A DNA stretch of 64,000 bases from Massilia terrae (GTDB lineage: Bacteria > Pseudomonadota > Gammaproteobacteria > Burkholderiales > Burkholderiaceae_D). Position numbers and translations under genes: made by a program. Positions 55,256-63,120 of this stretch are shown piece after piece. The stretch covers positions 1,054,001 through 1,118,000 of the forward strand of contig NZ_JANUGU010000001.1 in assembly GCF_024753145.1 (NCBI RefSeq). Reading direction: 5' to 3'. Below the pieces are notes generated by a model. That model had not been told where the DNA came from. It did no database searches and worked only from the letters and a program-made list of their open reading frames with translations. Within the stretch, counting starts at the first letter, position 1, and every line of letters begins with the position of its first letter.

Positions 55256-55313
55256 CGAAACCGGCGTTCATCGTCGTCCCCGCGCAGCGGGTACGGCGGT
55301 AGCGCCGGTTTCG
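55256..55313. repeat. Long hairpin with REP remnant between tig and clpP
   Basis: CGAAACCGGCG (55256-55266) pairs perfectly with CGCCGGTTTCG (55303-55313). Inside lies a REP-like piece GTCGTCCCCGCGCAGCGGG with its own CCCGC/GCGGG stem. The structure ends 20 bases before the clpP ATG, next to its ribosome site AAAGGAT. Confidence 0.65.
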
Positions 55314-55333
55314 AACATTAAAAGGATCGCAAC

Positions 55334-55951
55334 ATGTACCGTAATCCGGCATTGGACACTCAAGCACTCGGCCTCGTGCCGATGGTGGTCGAACAGAGCG
55401 GCCGCGGCGAACGCGCATACGACATCTACTCGCGCCTGCTGAAGGAGCGTGTCGTCTTCCTGGTGGGTCCGGTCAACGACCAGATGGCCAACCTGATCGT
55501 GGCCCAGCTGCTGTTCCTGGAGAGCGAGAACCCGGACAAGGACATCTCGCTGTACATCAACTCGCCGGGTGGTTCGGTGTCGGCTGGCCTGGCCATCTTC
55601 GACACGATGAACTTCATCAAGCCGGACGTGTCGACCCTGTGCACCGGCCTGGCCGCCTCGATGGGCGCCTTCCTGCTGGCCGCCGGCGCCAAGGGCAAGC
55701 GCTATTCGTTGCCGAATTCGCGCGTGATGATCCACCAGCCGTCCGGCGGTTCCCAGGGCATGGCCTCGGACATCGAGATCCAGGCCAAGGAAATCCTCTA
55801 CCTGCGCGAACGCCTGGCCCGCATCATGGCCGAAAACACCGGCCAGAGCGTCGAGCAGATCCACAAGGATACCGACCGCGACCGCTTCATGTCGGGCGAG
55901 GAAGCCGTAGCCTATGGTCTGATCGACAAGGTGCTGACCAACCGCGCTTGA
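55334..55951 (+). CDS. clpP: ATP-dependent Clp protease proteolytic subunit
   Basis: 205 residues. Tetradecameric serine peptidase that degrades proteins unfolded by ClpX/ClpA. Catalytic Ser in [15 protein letters not shown] (about residue 101), His in [12 protein letters not shown] (about 126), Asp in [11 protein letters not shown] (about 175). Start [21 protein letters not shown] includes the propeptide-like region. AAAGGAT lies 8 bases before the ATG. A terminator separates it from clpX, so clpX likely has some independent transcription. Confidence 0.98.
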   Translation: MYRNPALDTQALGLVPMVVEQSGRGERAYDIYSRLLKERVVFLVGPVNDQMANLIVAQLLFLESENPDKDISLYINSPGGSVSAGLAIFDTMNFIKPDVSTLCTGLAASMGAFLLAAGAKGKRYSLPNSRVMIHQPSGGSQGMASDIEIQAKEILYLRERLARIMAENTGQSVEQIHKDTDRDRFMSGEEAVAYGLIDKVLTNRA

Positions 55952-55977
55952 TGCACCCCACAAGGTGTTGCTGAAAT

Positions 55978-56014
55978 ACGCCCGGGCGTGAGCGCGTTCG
56001 GGCGTTTCTTTTTC
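55978..56014 (+). terminator. Terminator between clpP and clpX
   Basis: ACGCCCG (55978-55984) / CGGGCGT (55999-56005) with a 14-base loop, followed by TTCTTTTT. Imperfect T run, so read-through into clpX is possible. Confidence 0.75.
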
Positions 56015-56101
56015 ATTTCGGGTAGCATGAGCATGTCGTGCGCACTTGTTGCGCCCCCGTATTAGCGTTATATTCATAGCAATTCAACAGAATCCTGCCC
56101 C

Positions 56102-57370
56102 ATGTCTGACAAAAAATCCTCTAGCGGCGAAAAACTTCTGTACTGCTCGTTCTGCGGCAAAAGCCAGCACGAGGTGAAAAAGCTCATCGCAGGTCCATCG
56201 GTCTTCATCTGCGACGAGTGCATCGATCTGTGCAACGACATCATCCGCGACGAGACCTCGAGCGTGGAATCCGTGGCCGGCGCCAAGTCCGACCTGCCGA
56301 CCCCGCACGAGATCAGCGCGCTGCTGGACCAGTACGTCATCGGCCAGCAGACCGCCAAGCGCATCCTGTCGGTGGCCGTGTACAACCATTACAAGCGCCT
56401 CAAGCACCTGGGCAAGAAGGACGACGTCGAACTGGCCAAGAGCAACATCCTGCTGGTAGGCCCGACCGGTTCCGGCAAGACCCTGCTGGCGCAGACGCTC
56501 GCGCGCATGCTCAACGTGCCGTTCGTGATCGCCGACGCGACCACGCTGACGGAAGCCGGCTATGTCGGCGAGGACGTCGAGAACATCATCCAGAAGCTGC
56601 TGCAGAGCTGCAACTACGAGGTTGAAAAGGCCCAGCGCGGCATCGTCTACATCGACGAAATCGACAAGATCTCGCGCAAGTCCGACAACCCGTCGATCAC
56701 GCGCGACGTGTCCGGCGAAGGCGTGCAGCAGGCCCTGCTCAAGCTGATCGAAGGCACCATGGCATCGGTGCCGCCGCAGGGTGGCCGCAAGCACCCGAAC
56801 CAGGACTTCGTCCAGATCGACACGACCAACATCATGTTCATTTGTGGCGGCGCCTTCGATGGCCTGGCCAAGATCATCCAGAACCGTTCGGAAAAGTCCG
56901 GCATCGGTTTCGCGGCCAGCGTCAAGAGCCAGTCCGAGCGTTCCAATTCCGACCTGCTGATGGAAGTGGAGCCGGAAGACCTGATCAAGTTCGGCCTGAT
57001 CCCGGAACTGGTCGGCCGCCTGCCGGTGGTCGCCACCCTGTCCGAGCTGACCGAGGAAGCGCTGATCCAGATCCTGATCGAGCCGAAGAACGCGCTGATC
57101 AAGCAGTACTCCAAGCTGCTCGAAATGGAAGGCGCGGAGCTGGAAATCCGCCCGGCCGCATTGCACGCCATCGCCCGCAAGGCGTTGGCCCGCAAGACCG
57201 GCGCGCGCGGCCTGCGTTCGATTCTTGAGCATGCATTGCTTGACGTGATGTACGAGCTGCCGAACCAGCAAAACGTCGTGAAAGTCGTGATCGATGAGAA
57301 TACGATCACGAATGGCGCGAAACCTTTGCTGATTTACAGCGAACCGGCGAAAGCTTCCGGAGAAAATTAA
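56102..57370 (+). CDS. clpX: ATP-dependent Clp protease ATPase subunit
   Basis: 422 residues. AAA+ unfoldase feeding ClpP. N-terminal C4 zinc finger [15 protein letters not shown]...CDECIDLC (residues 15-40), Walker [16 protein letters not shown] (about 117), Walker [13 protein letters not shown] (about 182), pore loop GYVGEDVE, ClpP-contact IGF loop (SGIGFAA), sensor/arginine finger [12 protein letters not shown], sensor [12 protein letters not shown]. Size is standard. Followed by a promoter-like sequence and terminator before lon. Confidence 0.98.
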   Translation: MSDKKSSSGEKLLYCSFCGKSQHEVKKLIAGPSVFICDECIDLCNDIIRDETSSVESVAGAKSDLPTPHEISALLDQYVIGQQTAKRILSVAVYNHYKRLKHLGKKDDVELAKSNILLVGPTGSGKTLLAQTLARMLNVPFVIADATTLTEAGYVGEDVENIIQKLLQSCNYEVEKAQRGIVYIDEIDKISRKSDNPSITRDVSGEGVQQALLKLIEGTMASVPPQGGRKHPNQDFVQIDTTNIMFICGGAFDGLAKIIQNRSEKSGIGFAASVKSQSERSNSDLLMEVEPEDLIKFGLIPELVGRLPVVATLSELTEEALIQILIEPKNALIKQYSKLLEMEGAELEIRPAALHAIARKALARKTGARGLRSILEHALLDVMYELPNQQNVVKVVIDENTITNGAKPLLIYSEPAKASGEN

Positions 57371-57401
57371 AATTTTCCGGGCGGATACGCCACAAAAGGG
57401 C

Positions 57402-57429
57402 TTGAAGCGCTGAACTTTGGCGGTACAAT
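57402..57429 (+). promoter_or_regulatory. Promoter-like element after clpX
   Basis: TTGAAG (57402-57407), 16 bases, TACAAT (57424-57429). Transcription would begin near 57436 and meet a terminator hairpin about 30 bases later, with no ORF in between. Confidence 0.5.
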
Positions 57430-57460
57430 TTTCCTCAATAAAAGACGCGGCTTCAATCGA

Positions 57461-57501
57461 AAAGCCACTCTCGCGGCGCCATCCGCGAAGGTGGCTTTTT
57501 T
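57461..57501 (+). terminator. Intrinsic terminator between clpX and lon
   Basis: AAAGCCAC (57461-57468) / GTGGCTTT (57491-57498) with an inner TCGCGG.../...CCGCGA pairing (57471-57487), then a T run. It ends clpX transcripts and any transcript from the promoter at 57402. Confidence 0.85.
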
Positions 57502-57542
57502 CATTACGGTAGCGACTTTTATTGGATTGGAACGACGTGGGT

Positions 57543-57571
57543 TTGACCGGATAAAGTTTTACTTGTAGAAA
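57543..57571 (+). promoter_or_regulatory. Candidate lon promoter
   Basis: TTGACC (57543-57548), 17 bases, TAGAAA (57566-57571), located after the terminator and 75 bases before the lon ATG. The -10 is mediocre. No clear sigma-32 consensus was found. Confidence 0.45.
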
Positions 57572-57645
57572 ATTTTTCCCAAGCGGGCCTTGTTTTTAGG
57601 CCGCCGACGCCCAACATCGTCAACACGCTTTTTATAAGGTATGCC

Positions 57646-60048
57646 ATGACAACTTCGAAATTAACCGAACAAACGACGCTGCCCCTGTTGCCGTTGCGCG
57701 ACGTGGTCGTGTTCCCGCATATGGTGATACCGCTGTTCGTTGGCCGGCCCAAGTCGATCAAGGCACTCGAAGCCGCGATGGAGCAGGGCAAGAGCATCAT
57801 GCTGGCTGCCCAGAAAGCCGCCGCCAAGGACGAACCTTCCGCAGCCGATATCTACGAGATCGGCTGCGTGGCCAATATTCTGCAAATGCTGAAGCTGCCG
57901 GACGGCACCGTGAAGGTGCTGGTCGAAGGCGCCCAGCGTGCGCGCATCGACCACATCAGCGATACCGCCAGCCATTTCGTGGCCGAGCTGACCCCGGTCG
58001 ATTCCGAGACTGGCGACGACTCCGAAGTCGAGGCGATGCGCCGCGCGATCGTCCAGCAGTTCGACCAGTACGTCAAACTGAACAAGAAGATCCCGCCCGA
58101 GATCCTGGCCTCGCTGGCCGGCATCGACGACGCCGGCCGCCTGGCCGACACCGTGGCCGCCCACCTGCCGCTCAAGCTCGAGCAGAAGCAGGTGATCCTC
58201 GAGATCTTCAACGTCGCCAAGCGCCTTGAGCACCTGCTCGGCCAGCTCGAGGGCGAACTCGACATCCTGCAGGTCGAGAAGCGCATCCGTGGCCGCGTCA
58301 AGCGCCAGATGGAGAAGTCGCAGCGCGAGTACTACCTGAACGAACAGGTCAAGGCCATCCAGAAGGAACTGGGCGAAGGCGAAGAAGGCGCCGACATCGA
58401 GGAGCTGGAGAAGAAGATCGTCGCCGCCCGCATGCCGAAAGAGGCGCTGGAAAAGGCGCAGGCCGAGATCAAGAAGCTCAAGCTGATGTCGCCGATGTCG
58501 GCCGAAGCCACCGTCGTGCGCAACTACATCGACACCCTGGTCGGCCTGCCGTGGAAGAAGAAGTCCAAGGTCAACAACGACCTGGAGAACGCGCAAAAGG
58601 TGCTGGATGCCGACCACTACGGACTCGAGAAGATCAAGGAACGCATCCTCGAATACCTCGCGGTGCAGCAGCGCGTGGACAAGCTGAAGGCGCCGATCCT
58701 GTGCTTCGTCGGTCCTCCGGGCGTCGGCAAGACTTCGCTCGGCCAGTCGATCGCCAAGGCGACCAACCGCAAGTTCGTGCGGATGGCGCTGGGCGGCGTG
58801 CGTGACGAAGCCGAGATCCGCGGCCACCGCCGCACCTACATCGGTTCGATGCCGGGCAAGGTGCTGCAGTCGCTGGCCAAGGTCGGTGTGCGCAACCCGC
58901 TGTTCCTGCTCGACGAGATCGACAAGATGGGCGCGGACTTCCGCGGCGACCCGTCGTCGGCCCTGCTCGAAGTGCTGGACCCGGAACAGAACCACACGTT
59001 CTCGGACCACTACATCGAAGTCGACTTCGACCTGTCGGACGTGATGTTCGTGGCGACCTCGAACTCCTTCAACATCCCGCCGGCGCTGCTGGACCGGATG
59101 GAAGTGATCCGCCTGTCGGGTTACACCGAGGACGAGAAGACCAGCATCGCGCTGCGCTACCTGCTGCCCAAGCAGCTGAAGGCGAACGGCCTGAAGGACG
59201 ATGAGATCCGCGTCGACGAGTCCGCGATCCGCGACATCATCCGCTACTACACCCGTGAAGCGGGCGTGCGTTCGCTGGAACGCGAAGTGTCGAAGATCTG
59301 CCGCAAGGTGGTGAAGATGCTGCTGATGAAGAAGTCGGAGAAGCGCGTCACGGTCGGCGCCAAGAACCTCGACAAGTTCCTGGGCGTGCGCCGTTACGAC
59401 TTCGGCGTGGCCGAGAAGCAGAACCAGGTGGGCCAGGTGGTCGGCCTGGCGTGGACCGAAGTCGGTGGCGACCTGCTCACCATCGAAGCGGTCAACGTGC
59501 CGGGCAAGGGCCAGATCGTGCGCACCGGTACGCTGGGCGAAGTGATGAAGGAGTCGATCGAGGCAGCCCGCACGGTGGTGCGCAGCCGCGCCCAGCGCCT
59601 TGGCATCAAGCAGGAGGTGTTCGAGAAGAGCGACATCCACATCCACGTGCCGGAAGGCGCGACGCCGAAGGATGGTCCGTCCGCAGGTATCGCGATGACC
59701 ACGGCGCTGGTGTCGATCTTCACCGGCATCCCGGTGCGTGCCGACGTCGCGATGACCGGCGAGATCACGCTGCGTGGCGAGGTCCTGCCGATCGGCGGCC
59801 TGAAGGAGAAGCTGCTGGCAGCCCAGCGCGGCGGCATCAAGACGGTGCTGATCCCCGAGCAGAACGTGAAGGACCTGGCCGACGTGCCGGACAACGTGAA
59901 GAACAAGCTCGAGATCATCCCGGTGCGCTGGATCGAGAAGGTGCTGGAAGTGGCGCTGGAACGCCAGCCGGAGCCGCTGGTCGAAGTGACCCAGGTGCCG
60001 GTGACCGCCGGCGCCACGGAAGGTTCGGGCGAGGTCGTCAAGCACTAA
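57646..60048 (+). CDS. lon: Lon protease
   Basis: 800 residues. ATP-dependent protease for misfolded and regulatory proteins. The N-terminal substrate-binding domain starts [22 protein letters not shown]; Walker A is [14 protein letters not shown] (about 356), Walker [11 protein letters not shown]. The Ser-Lys dyad is Ser in [16 protein letters not shown] (about 680) and Lys in [14 protein letters not shown] (about 723). Length is like E. coli Lon (784). Ends just before a strong terminator and a REP-like element. Confidence 0.98.
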   Translation: MTTSKLTEQTTLPLLPLRDVVVFPHMVIPLFVGRPKSIKALEAAMEQGKSIMLAAQKAAAKDEPSAADIYEIGCVANILQMLKLPDGTVKVLVEGAQRARIDHISDTASHFVAELTPVDSETGDDSEVEAMRRAIVQQFDQYVKLNKKIPPEILASLAGIDDAGRLADTVAAHLPLKLEQKQVILEIFNVAKRLEHLLGQLEGELDILQVEKRIRGRVKRQMEKSQREYYLNEQVKAIQKELGEGEEGADIEELEKKIVAARMPKEALEKAQAEIKKLKLMSPMSAEATVVRNYIDTLVGLPWKKKSKVNNDLENAQKVLDADHYGLEKIKERILEYLAVQQRVDKLKAPILCFVGPPGVGKTSLGQSIAKATNRKFVRMALGGVRDEAEIRGHRRTYIGSMPGKVLQSLAKVGVRNPLFLLDEIDKMGADFRGDPSSALLEVLDPEQNHTFSDHYIEVDFDLSDVMFVATSNSFNIPPALLDRMEVIRLSGYTEDEKTSIALRYLLPKQLKANGLKDDEIRVDESAIRDIIRYYTREAGVRSLEREVSKICRKVVKMLLMKKSEKRVTVGAKNLDKFLGVRRYDFGVAEKQNQVGQVVGLAWTEVGGDLLTIEAVNVPGKGQIVRTGTLGEVMKESIEAARTVVRSRAQRLGIKQEVFEKSDIHIHVPEGATPKDGPSAGIAMTTALVSIFTGIPVRADVAMTGEITLRGEVLPIGGLKEKLLAAQRGGIKTVLIPEQNVKDLADVPDNVKNKLEIIPVRWIEKVLEVALERQPEPLVEVTQVPVTAGATEGSGEVVKH

Positions 60049-60067
60049 GCTTCGCTGCAACAACAGA

Positions 60068-60097
60068 AGAGGCGCCCAAGCGGCGCCTCTTTTTTTG
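60068..60097 (+). terminator. Intrinsic terminator of lon
   Basis: AGAGGCGCC (60068-60076), loop CAAGC, GGCGCCTCT (60082-60090), then seven T's. Confidence 0.93.
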
Positions 60098-60111
60098 TTA
60101 TCCGTAAAACC

Positions 60112-60218
60112 GTCGTCCCGGCGCAGGCCGGGACCCATAGACCGCTTGCGTCGTCGAACATCGATAGAGCCGCAGGCGACCCGCCCTCAGCATGGGTCCC
60201 GGCCTCCGCCGGGACGAC
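60112..60218. repeat. REP-like two-hairpin element, class A, copy 2
   Basis: Left hairpin GTCGTCCCGGCGCAGGCCGG, right hairpin CCGGCCTCCGCCGGGACGAC. Read on the minus strand, its inner edges are ACCCATGCTGAG and AAGCGGTCTATGGGTCCC, the same as the copy at 4697; the centre is about 25 bases longer. It lies between lon and the hupB promoter. Confidence 0.85.
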
Positions 60219-60274
60219 GAAGCTTGGTTTCGCGCCGCCTCCTGCTAATCTCAACATCCCCCCACCAATGTTGC

Positions 60275-60304
60275 TTGACACAATCATTCCCCAACTTGTT
60301 TAAT
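60275..60304 (+). promoter_or_regulatory. Promoter of hupB
   Basis: TTGACA (60275-60280), 18 bases, TTTAAT (60299-60304). Predicted start near 60312, leader about 39 bases. Confidence 0.7.
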
Positions 60305-60350
60305 ACCGCCTTGCACTTTTGCGGTCACGTCGAAACAAAGAGGGAATTTA

Positions 60351-60623
60351 GTGAACAAAACTGAACTGATCGAAGAAATCGCGAAGTCCGCGGACATCAC
60401 CAAAGCCTCGGCCACACGCGCCCTCGACGCCATGCTGACCGCCGTCACGGAAACCCTGAAGAAGAACGAAAGCGTGACCCTGGTCGGCTTCGGCACCTTC
60501 ACCGTCGGCGAGCGCGCCGCGCGCACCGGCCGCGATCCGCGCACCAAGGAAGCCATCAAGATCAAAGCTGCGCGCGTACCGAAATTTAAGGCTGGTAAAG
60601 CGCTGAAAGATGCTGTAAACTAA
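60351..60623 (+). CDS. hupB: DNA-binding protein HU-beta
   Basis: 90 residues, standard size. Nucleoid protein that bends DNA as a dimer. Start [40 protein letters not shown] holds the beta-arm base with the minor-groove Pro (RDPRT), and the end is [15 protein letters not shown]. Start codon is GTG with AGAGGGA 6 bases upstream. It lies after lon, as in many Proteobacteria, and has its own good promoter. A perfect hairpin (60632-60650) follows the stop. Confidence 0.98.
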   Translation: MNKTELIEEIAKSADITKASATRALDAMLTAVTETLKKNESVTLVGFGTFTVGERAARTGRDPRTKEAIKIKAARVPKFKAGKALKDAVN

Positions 60624-60631
60624 TGCTTCTT

Positions 60632-60650
60632 CGCTGCTGTGACAGCAGCG
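60632..60650. repeat. Perfect hairpin after hupB
   Basis: CGCTGCTG-TGA-CAGCAGCG, 8-bp stem with three-base loop, no T run. It may protect the 3' end of hupB mRNA or aid processing from the following tRNAs. Confidence 0.55.
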
Positions 60651-60707
60651 GGAATGTCTGGCAAGCAGGGCCTTGGGCCGCTACCGGACATGTAGCAAGT
60701 AGCTTGT

Positions 60708-60784
60708 GGAGCGGTAGCTCAGTTGGTTAGAGTATCGGCCTGTCACGCCGAGGGTCGCGGGTTCGAGCCCCGTCCGCTCCGCCA
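60708..60784 (+). tRNA. tRNA-Asp (GTC anticodon), copy 1
   Basis: 77 bases with encoded CCA. Acceptor GGAGCGG/CCGCTCC, discriminator G, D-arm AGCTCAGTTGGTTAGAGT, anticodon loop CTGTCAC (GTC), T-arm GGGTTCGAGCCCC. Confidence 0.97.
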
Positions 60785-60803
60785 CAAACTACGACAGGAA
60801 TTT

Positions 60804-60880
60804 GGAGCGGTAGCTCAGTTGGTTAGAGTATCGGCCTGTCACGCCGAGGGTCGCGGGTTCGAGCCCCGTCCGCTCCGCCA
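60804..60880 (+). tRNA. tRNA-Asp (GTC anticodon), copy 2
   Basis: Identical in all 77 bases to the copy 96 bases upstream; the 19-base spacer (ACAAACTACGACAGGAATTT region) differs from the flanks. Followed by a terminator, so both come from one precursor. Confidence 0.97.
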
Positions 60881-60894
60881 AATTCAGAAAACAG

Positions 60895-60920
60895 GGCGAA
60901 CGAGAGTTCGCCTTTTTTTT
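60895..60920 (+). terminator. Terminator after the tRNA-Asp pair
   Basis: GGCGAAC (60895-60901), loop GAGA, GTTCGCC (60906-60912), then nine T's. Confidence 0.93.
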
Positions 60921-60962
60921 TAGTTACGCTGTTTAACGCTTACATCACGAGTAATCGCCGAC

Positions 60963-62885
60963 ATGTTTGAATTTATCCGTACTCACCAGCGCCTGATGCA
61001 GATCCTTTTGGCCTTGCTGATCGTGCCGTCGTTCGTTCTGGTGGGCGTCAGCAGCTACGAGAACCGCGGCGGTGCCGATAACAGCGTGGCGATGGTCGAC
61101 GGCCACGCGGTCACCCAGCAGGATTGGGAGCAGGCGCAGCGCCAGCAGATCGACCAGTACCGCCGCATGGCCGGCCCGCAGTTCGATCCGAAGATGTTCG
61201 AGACGCCGGAAGCCAAGCAGGCCATCCTCGACAACCTGGTCGCTGAGCGTTCGGTCAACCGTGAGATCGCCAAGAATAATATGACGGTGACGGATGCCAG
61301 CCTGCAGAAGGCGATCCTCGACATCCCGACCTTCCGCAAGCCGGACGGCAGCTTCGACATGGACACCTACAAGGCCGTGCTGCAGTCGCAGGGCATGAGC
61401 CCGGCGATGTTCGACCAGCGCATGCGCCATGACATGGCGGTCCAGCAGCTGGCCAGCTCGGTGCAGGCCACCGCGTTCACGCCGCGCAGCGTCACCGCGC
61501 ACCTGTCGGACATCAGCGCCCAGGAACGTGAAGTCGAAGAGATGGCCTTCCCGCTGTCCGAATTCGCCGCCAAGGTCAACGTGACGCCGGAAATGGTCAA
61601 GGCCTACTACGACAAGCATCCGGAGCAGTTCCAGGTGCCGGAGCAGGCGAAGGCCGAATACCTTGTGCTGGATCCGAGCGCGGTCGAGAGCCAGGTGGCG
61701 GTGTCGGATGCCGAGATCGCCGACGCCTACAACAAGAACAAGGACAAGTTCTCGACGCCCGAGAAGCGCACCGCCAGCCACATCCTGGTCGCGCTGAAGA
61801 AGGACGCATCGGCCGACGAGCAAGCCAAGGCCAAAGCCAAGGCCGACAAGCTGCTGGCCGAGGTGCGCAAGAACCCGGCCGATTTCGCGAAGATCGCCAA
61901 GGCCAATTCGGATGACCCGGGTTCGGCGGAGCTGGGCGGCGACCTCGGCGAAGTGCAGAAGGGCCTGTTCGTGAAGCCGGTCGAAGACGCGATCTACGCG
62001 CTGAAGGAAGGCCAGGTCAGCGACCTGGTGAAGTCGGAATTCGGCTACCACATCATCAAGGTCACCGCGGTCAAGCCGGCGGCCCAGGAGACGCTGGAAG
62101 AAGCCAAGCCGCAGATCGCAGCGGAGCTGAAGAAGCAGAAGATGTCGAAGAAGTACTCGGAGATGGCTGAGCTGTTCACCAATACCGTGTACGAGCAGGC
62201 CGACAGCCTGAAGCCGGCCGCCGACAAGCTGGGCCTGAAGATCCAGACCGTGGATGGCCTGAACCGCACGCCGAATCCGAAGCTGGGCACCGCGCCGTAC
62301 AACAACGCCAAGTTCCTGACTGCGCTGTTCTCGCTTGACTCCATCAAGAACAAACGCAACACCGAAGCGGTGGAAGTCGCGCCGAGCACGCTGGTATCGG
62401 GCCATGTGATCGAGTTCAAGCCGGCCACCAAGCGTCCGCTGGCCGAAGTGGAAGCGGACATCCGCCAGCGCGTGACGGCGGACGAGGCGATGCTCCTGGC
62501 GAAGCAGGCCGGCGAGGCCAAGCTGGCCGCGGCCAAGGCGTCTGGCGATGCCACCGGTTTCGGCGCACCGAAGACCGTGTCGCGCGCCAAGCAGCCGGAG
62601 ATCAACCCGACCGCGGCTGTCGCGGTGATGAAGGCCGATGTGAGCAAGCTGCCGGCCTATGTGGGCGTGGAGCTGCCGGGCCAGGGTTATGGCGTGTATC
62701 GCATCTCGAAGGTCGGCCAGCCGGCGCAACCCGACGAGGCGCGCCGCAAGCAGGAAGCCGAGCAGGTGAACCAGGCGCTGGCTGCGCAGGAGATGTACGG
62801 CTTCATCGAGGTCCTGAAGCAGAAGGCCAAGGCCAAGGTCACCGTCAAGGCGGCGGACCTGGGTGCGAAGGCTGACGGCCAGTAA
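60963..62885 (+). CDS. ppiD: Periplasmic folding factor PpiD (SurA-N / parvulin)
   Basis: 640 residues. Inner-membrane-anchored chaperone with a large periplasmic part. N-terminal MFEFIRTHQRLMQILLALLI gives one helix (about 12-30); a SurA_N-like region follows (VDGHAVTQQDWEQAQRQQ); the parvulin domain is at about 268-365 (RTASHILVALKKDA, FAKIAKANSDDPGSAELGGD, PVEDAIYALKEGQVSDLVKSEFGYHIIKV). Many residues expected for active parvulins remain, so isomerase activity is possible although E. coli PpiD is weak. It completes the tig-clpPX-lon-hupB-ppiD block. Confidence 0.95.
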   Translation: MFEFIRTHQRLMQILLALLIVPSFVLVGVSSYENRGGADNSVAMVDGHAVTQQDWEQAQRQQIDQYRRMAGPQFDPKMFETPEAKQAILDNLVAERSVNREIAKNNMTVTDASLQKAILDIPTFRKPDGSFDMDTYKAVLQSQGMSPAMFDQRMRHDMAVQQLASSVQATAFTPRSVTAHLSDISAQEREVEEMAFPLSEFAAKVNVTPEMVKAYYDKHPEQFQVPEQAKAEYLVLDPSAVESQVAVSDAEIADAYNKNKDKFSTPEKRTASHILVALKKDASADEQAKAKAKADKLLAEVRKNPADFAKIAKANSDDPGSAELGGDLGEVQKGLFVKPVEDAIYALKEGQVSDLVKSEFGYHIIKVTAVKPAAQETLEEAKPQIAAELKKQKMSKKYSEMAELFTNTVYEQADSLKPAADKLGLKIQTVDGLNRTPNPKLGTAPYNNAKFLTALFSLDSIKNKRNTEAVEVAPSTLVSGHVIEFKPATKRPLAEVEADIRQRVTADEAMLLAKQAGEAKLAAAKASGDATGFGAPKTVSRAKQPEINPTAAVAVMKADVSKLPAYVGVELPGQGYGVYRISKVGQPAQPDEARRKQEAEQVNQALAAQEMYGFIEVLKQKAKAKVTVKAADLGAKADGQ

Positions 62886-62908
62886 GCGTAGATCGTCGCA
62901 AAAAGAAT

Positions 62909-62937
62909 GCCCGGCTGTGTGCCGGGCTTTTTGTTTT
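62909..62937 (+). terminator. Intrinsic terminator of ppiD
   Basis: GCCCGGC (62909-62915), loop TGTGT, GCCGGGC (62921-62927), then TTTTTGTTTTT. Confidence 0.93.
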
Positions 62938-62947
62938 TGGTTTGCCC

Positions 62948-62968
62948 GTCGTCCCGGGCGGGAACGAC
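62948..62968. repeat. Compact REP-like hairpin
   Basis: GTCGTCCCGGGCGGGAACGAC: a 21-base version with only the outer ends and a short core, directly left of a full class A element. Confidence 0.6.
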
Positions 62969-62996
62969 GGTTTGGATTTATCGAATAAGCTCACAC

Positions 62997-63098
62997 GTCG
63001 TCCCCGCGCAGGCGGGGACCTATAGAACGCGTAGGTAGTGGAGCGATGAGCCGCTAGCCGGGAGGCTCAGCATGGGTTCCGGCCTGCGCCGGGACGAC
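62997..63098. repeat. REP-like two-hairpin element, class A, copy 3
   Basis: Left hairpin GTCGTCCCCGCGCAGGCGGGG, right hairpin CCGGCCTGCGCCGGGACGAC. On the minus strand the inner edges are ACCCATGCTGAG and GTTCTATAGGTCCCC, matching copies at 4697 and 60112. It separates the convergent ppiD and mnmH genes. Confidence 0.82.
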
Positions 63099-63120
63099 TG
63101 TTTTGAGGGTAGTGGTACGG

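Noticed and set aside
57661..60138. 825-codon minus-strand frame opposite lon
   Set aside because: Mirror of the lon coding frame; Leu/His/Asp-rich nonsense composition.
60723..60923. Small ORF spanning the two tRNA-Asp genes
   Set aside because: The repeated amino acid segment is only the two tRNA copies read as protein.
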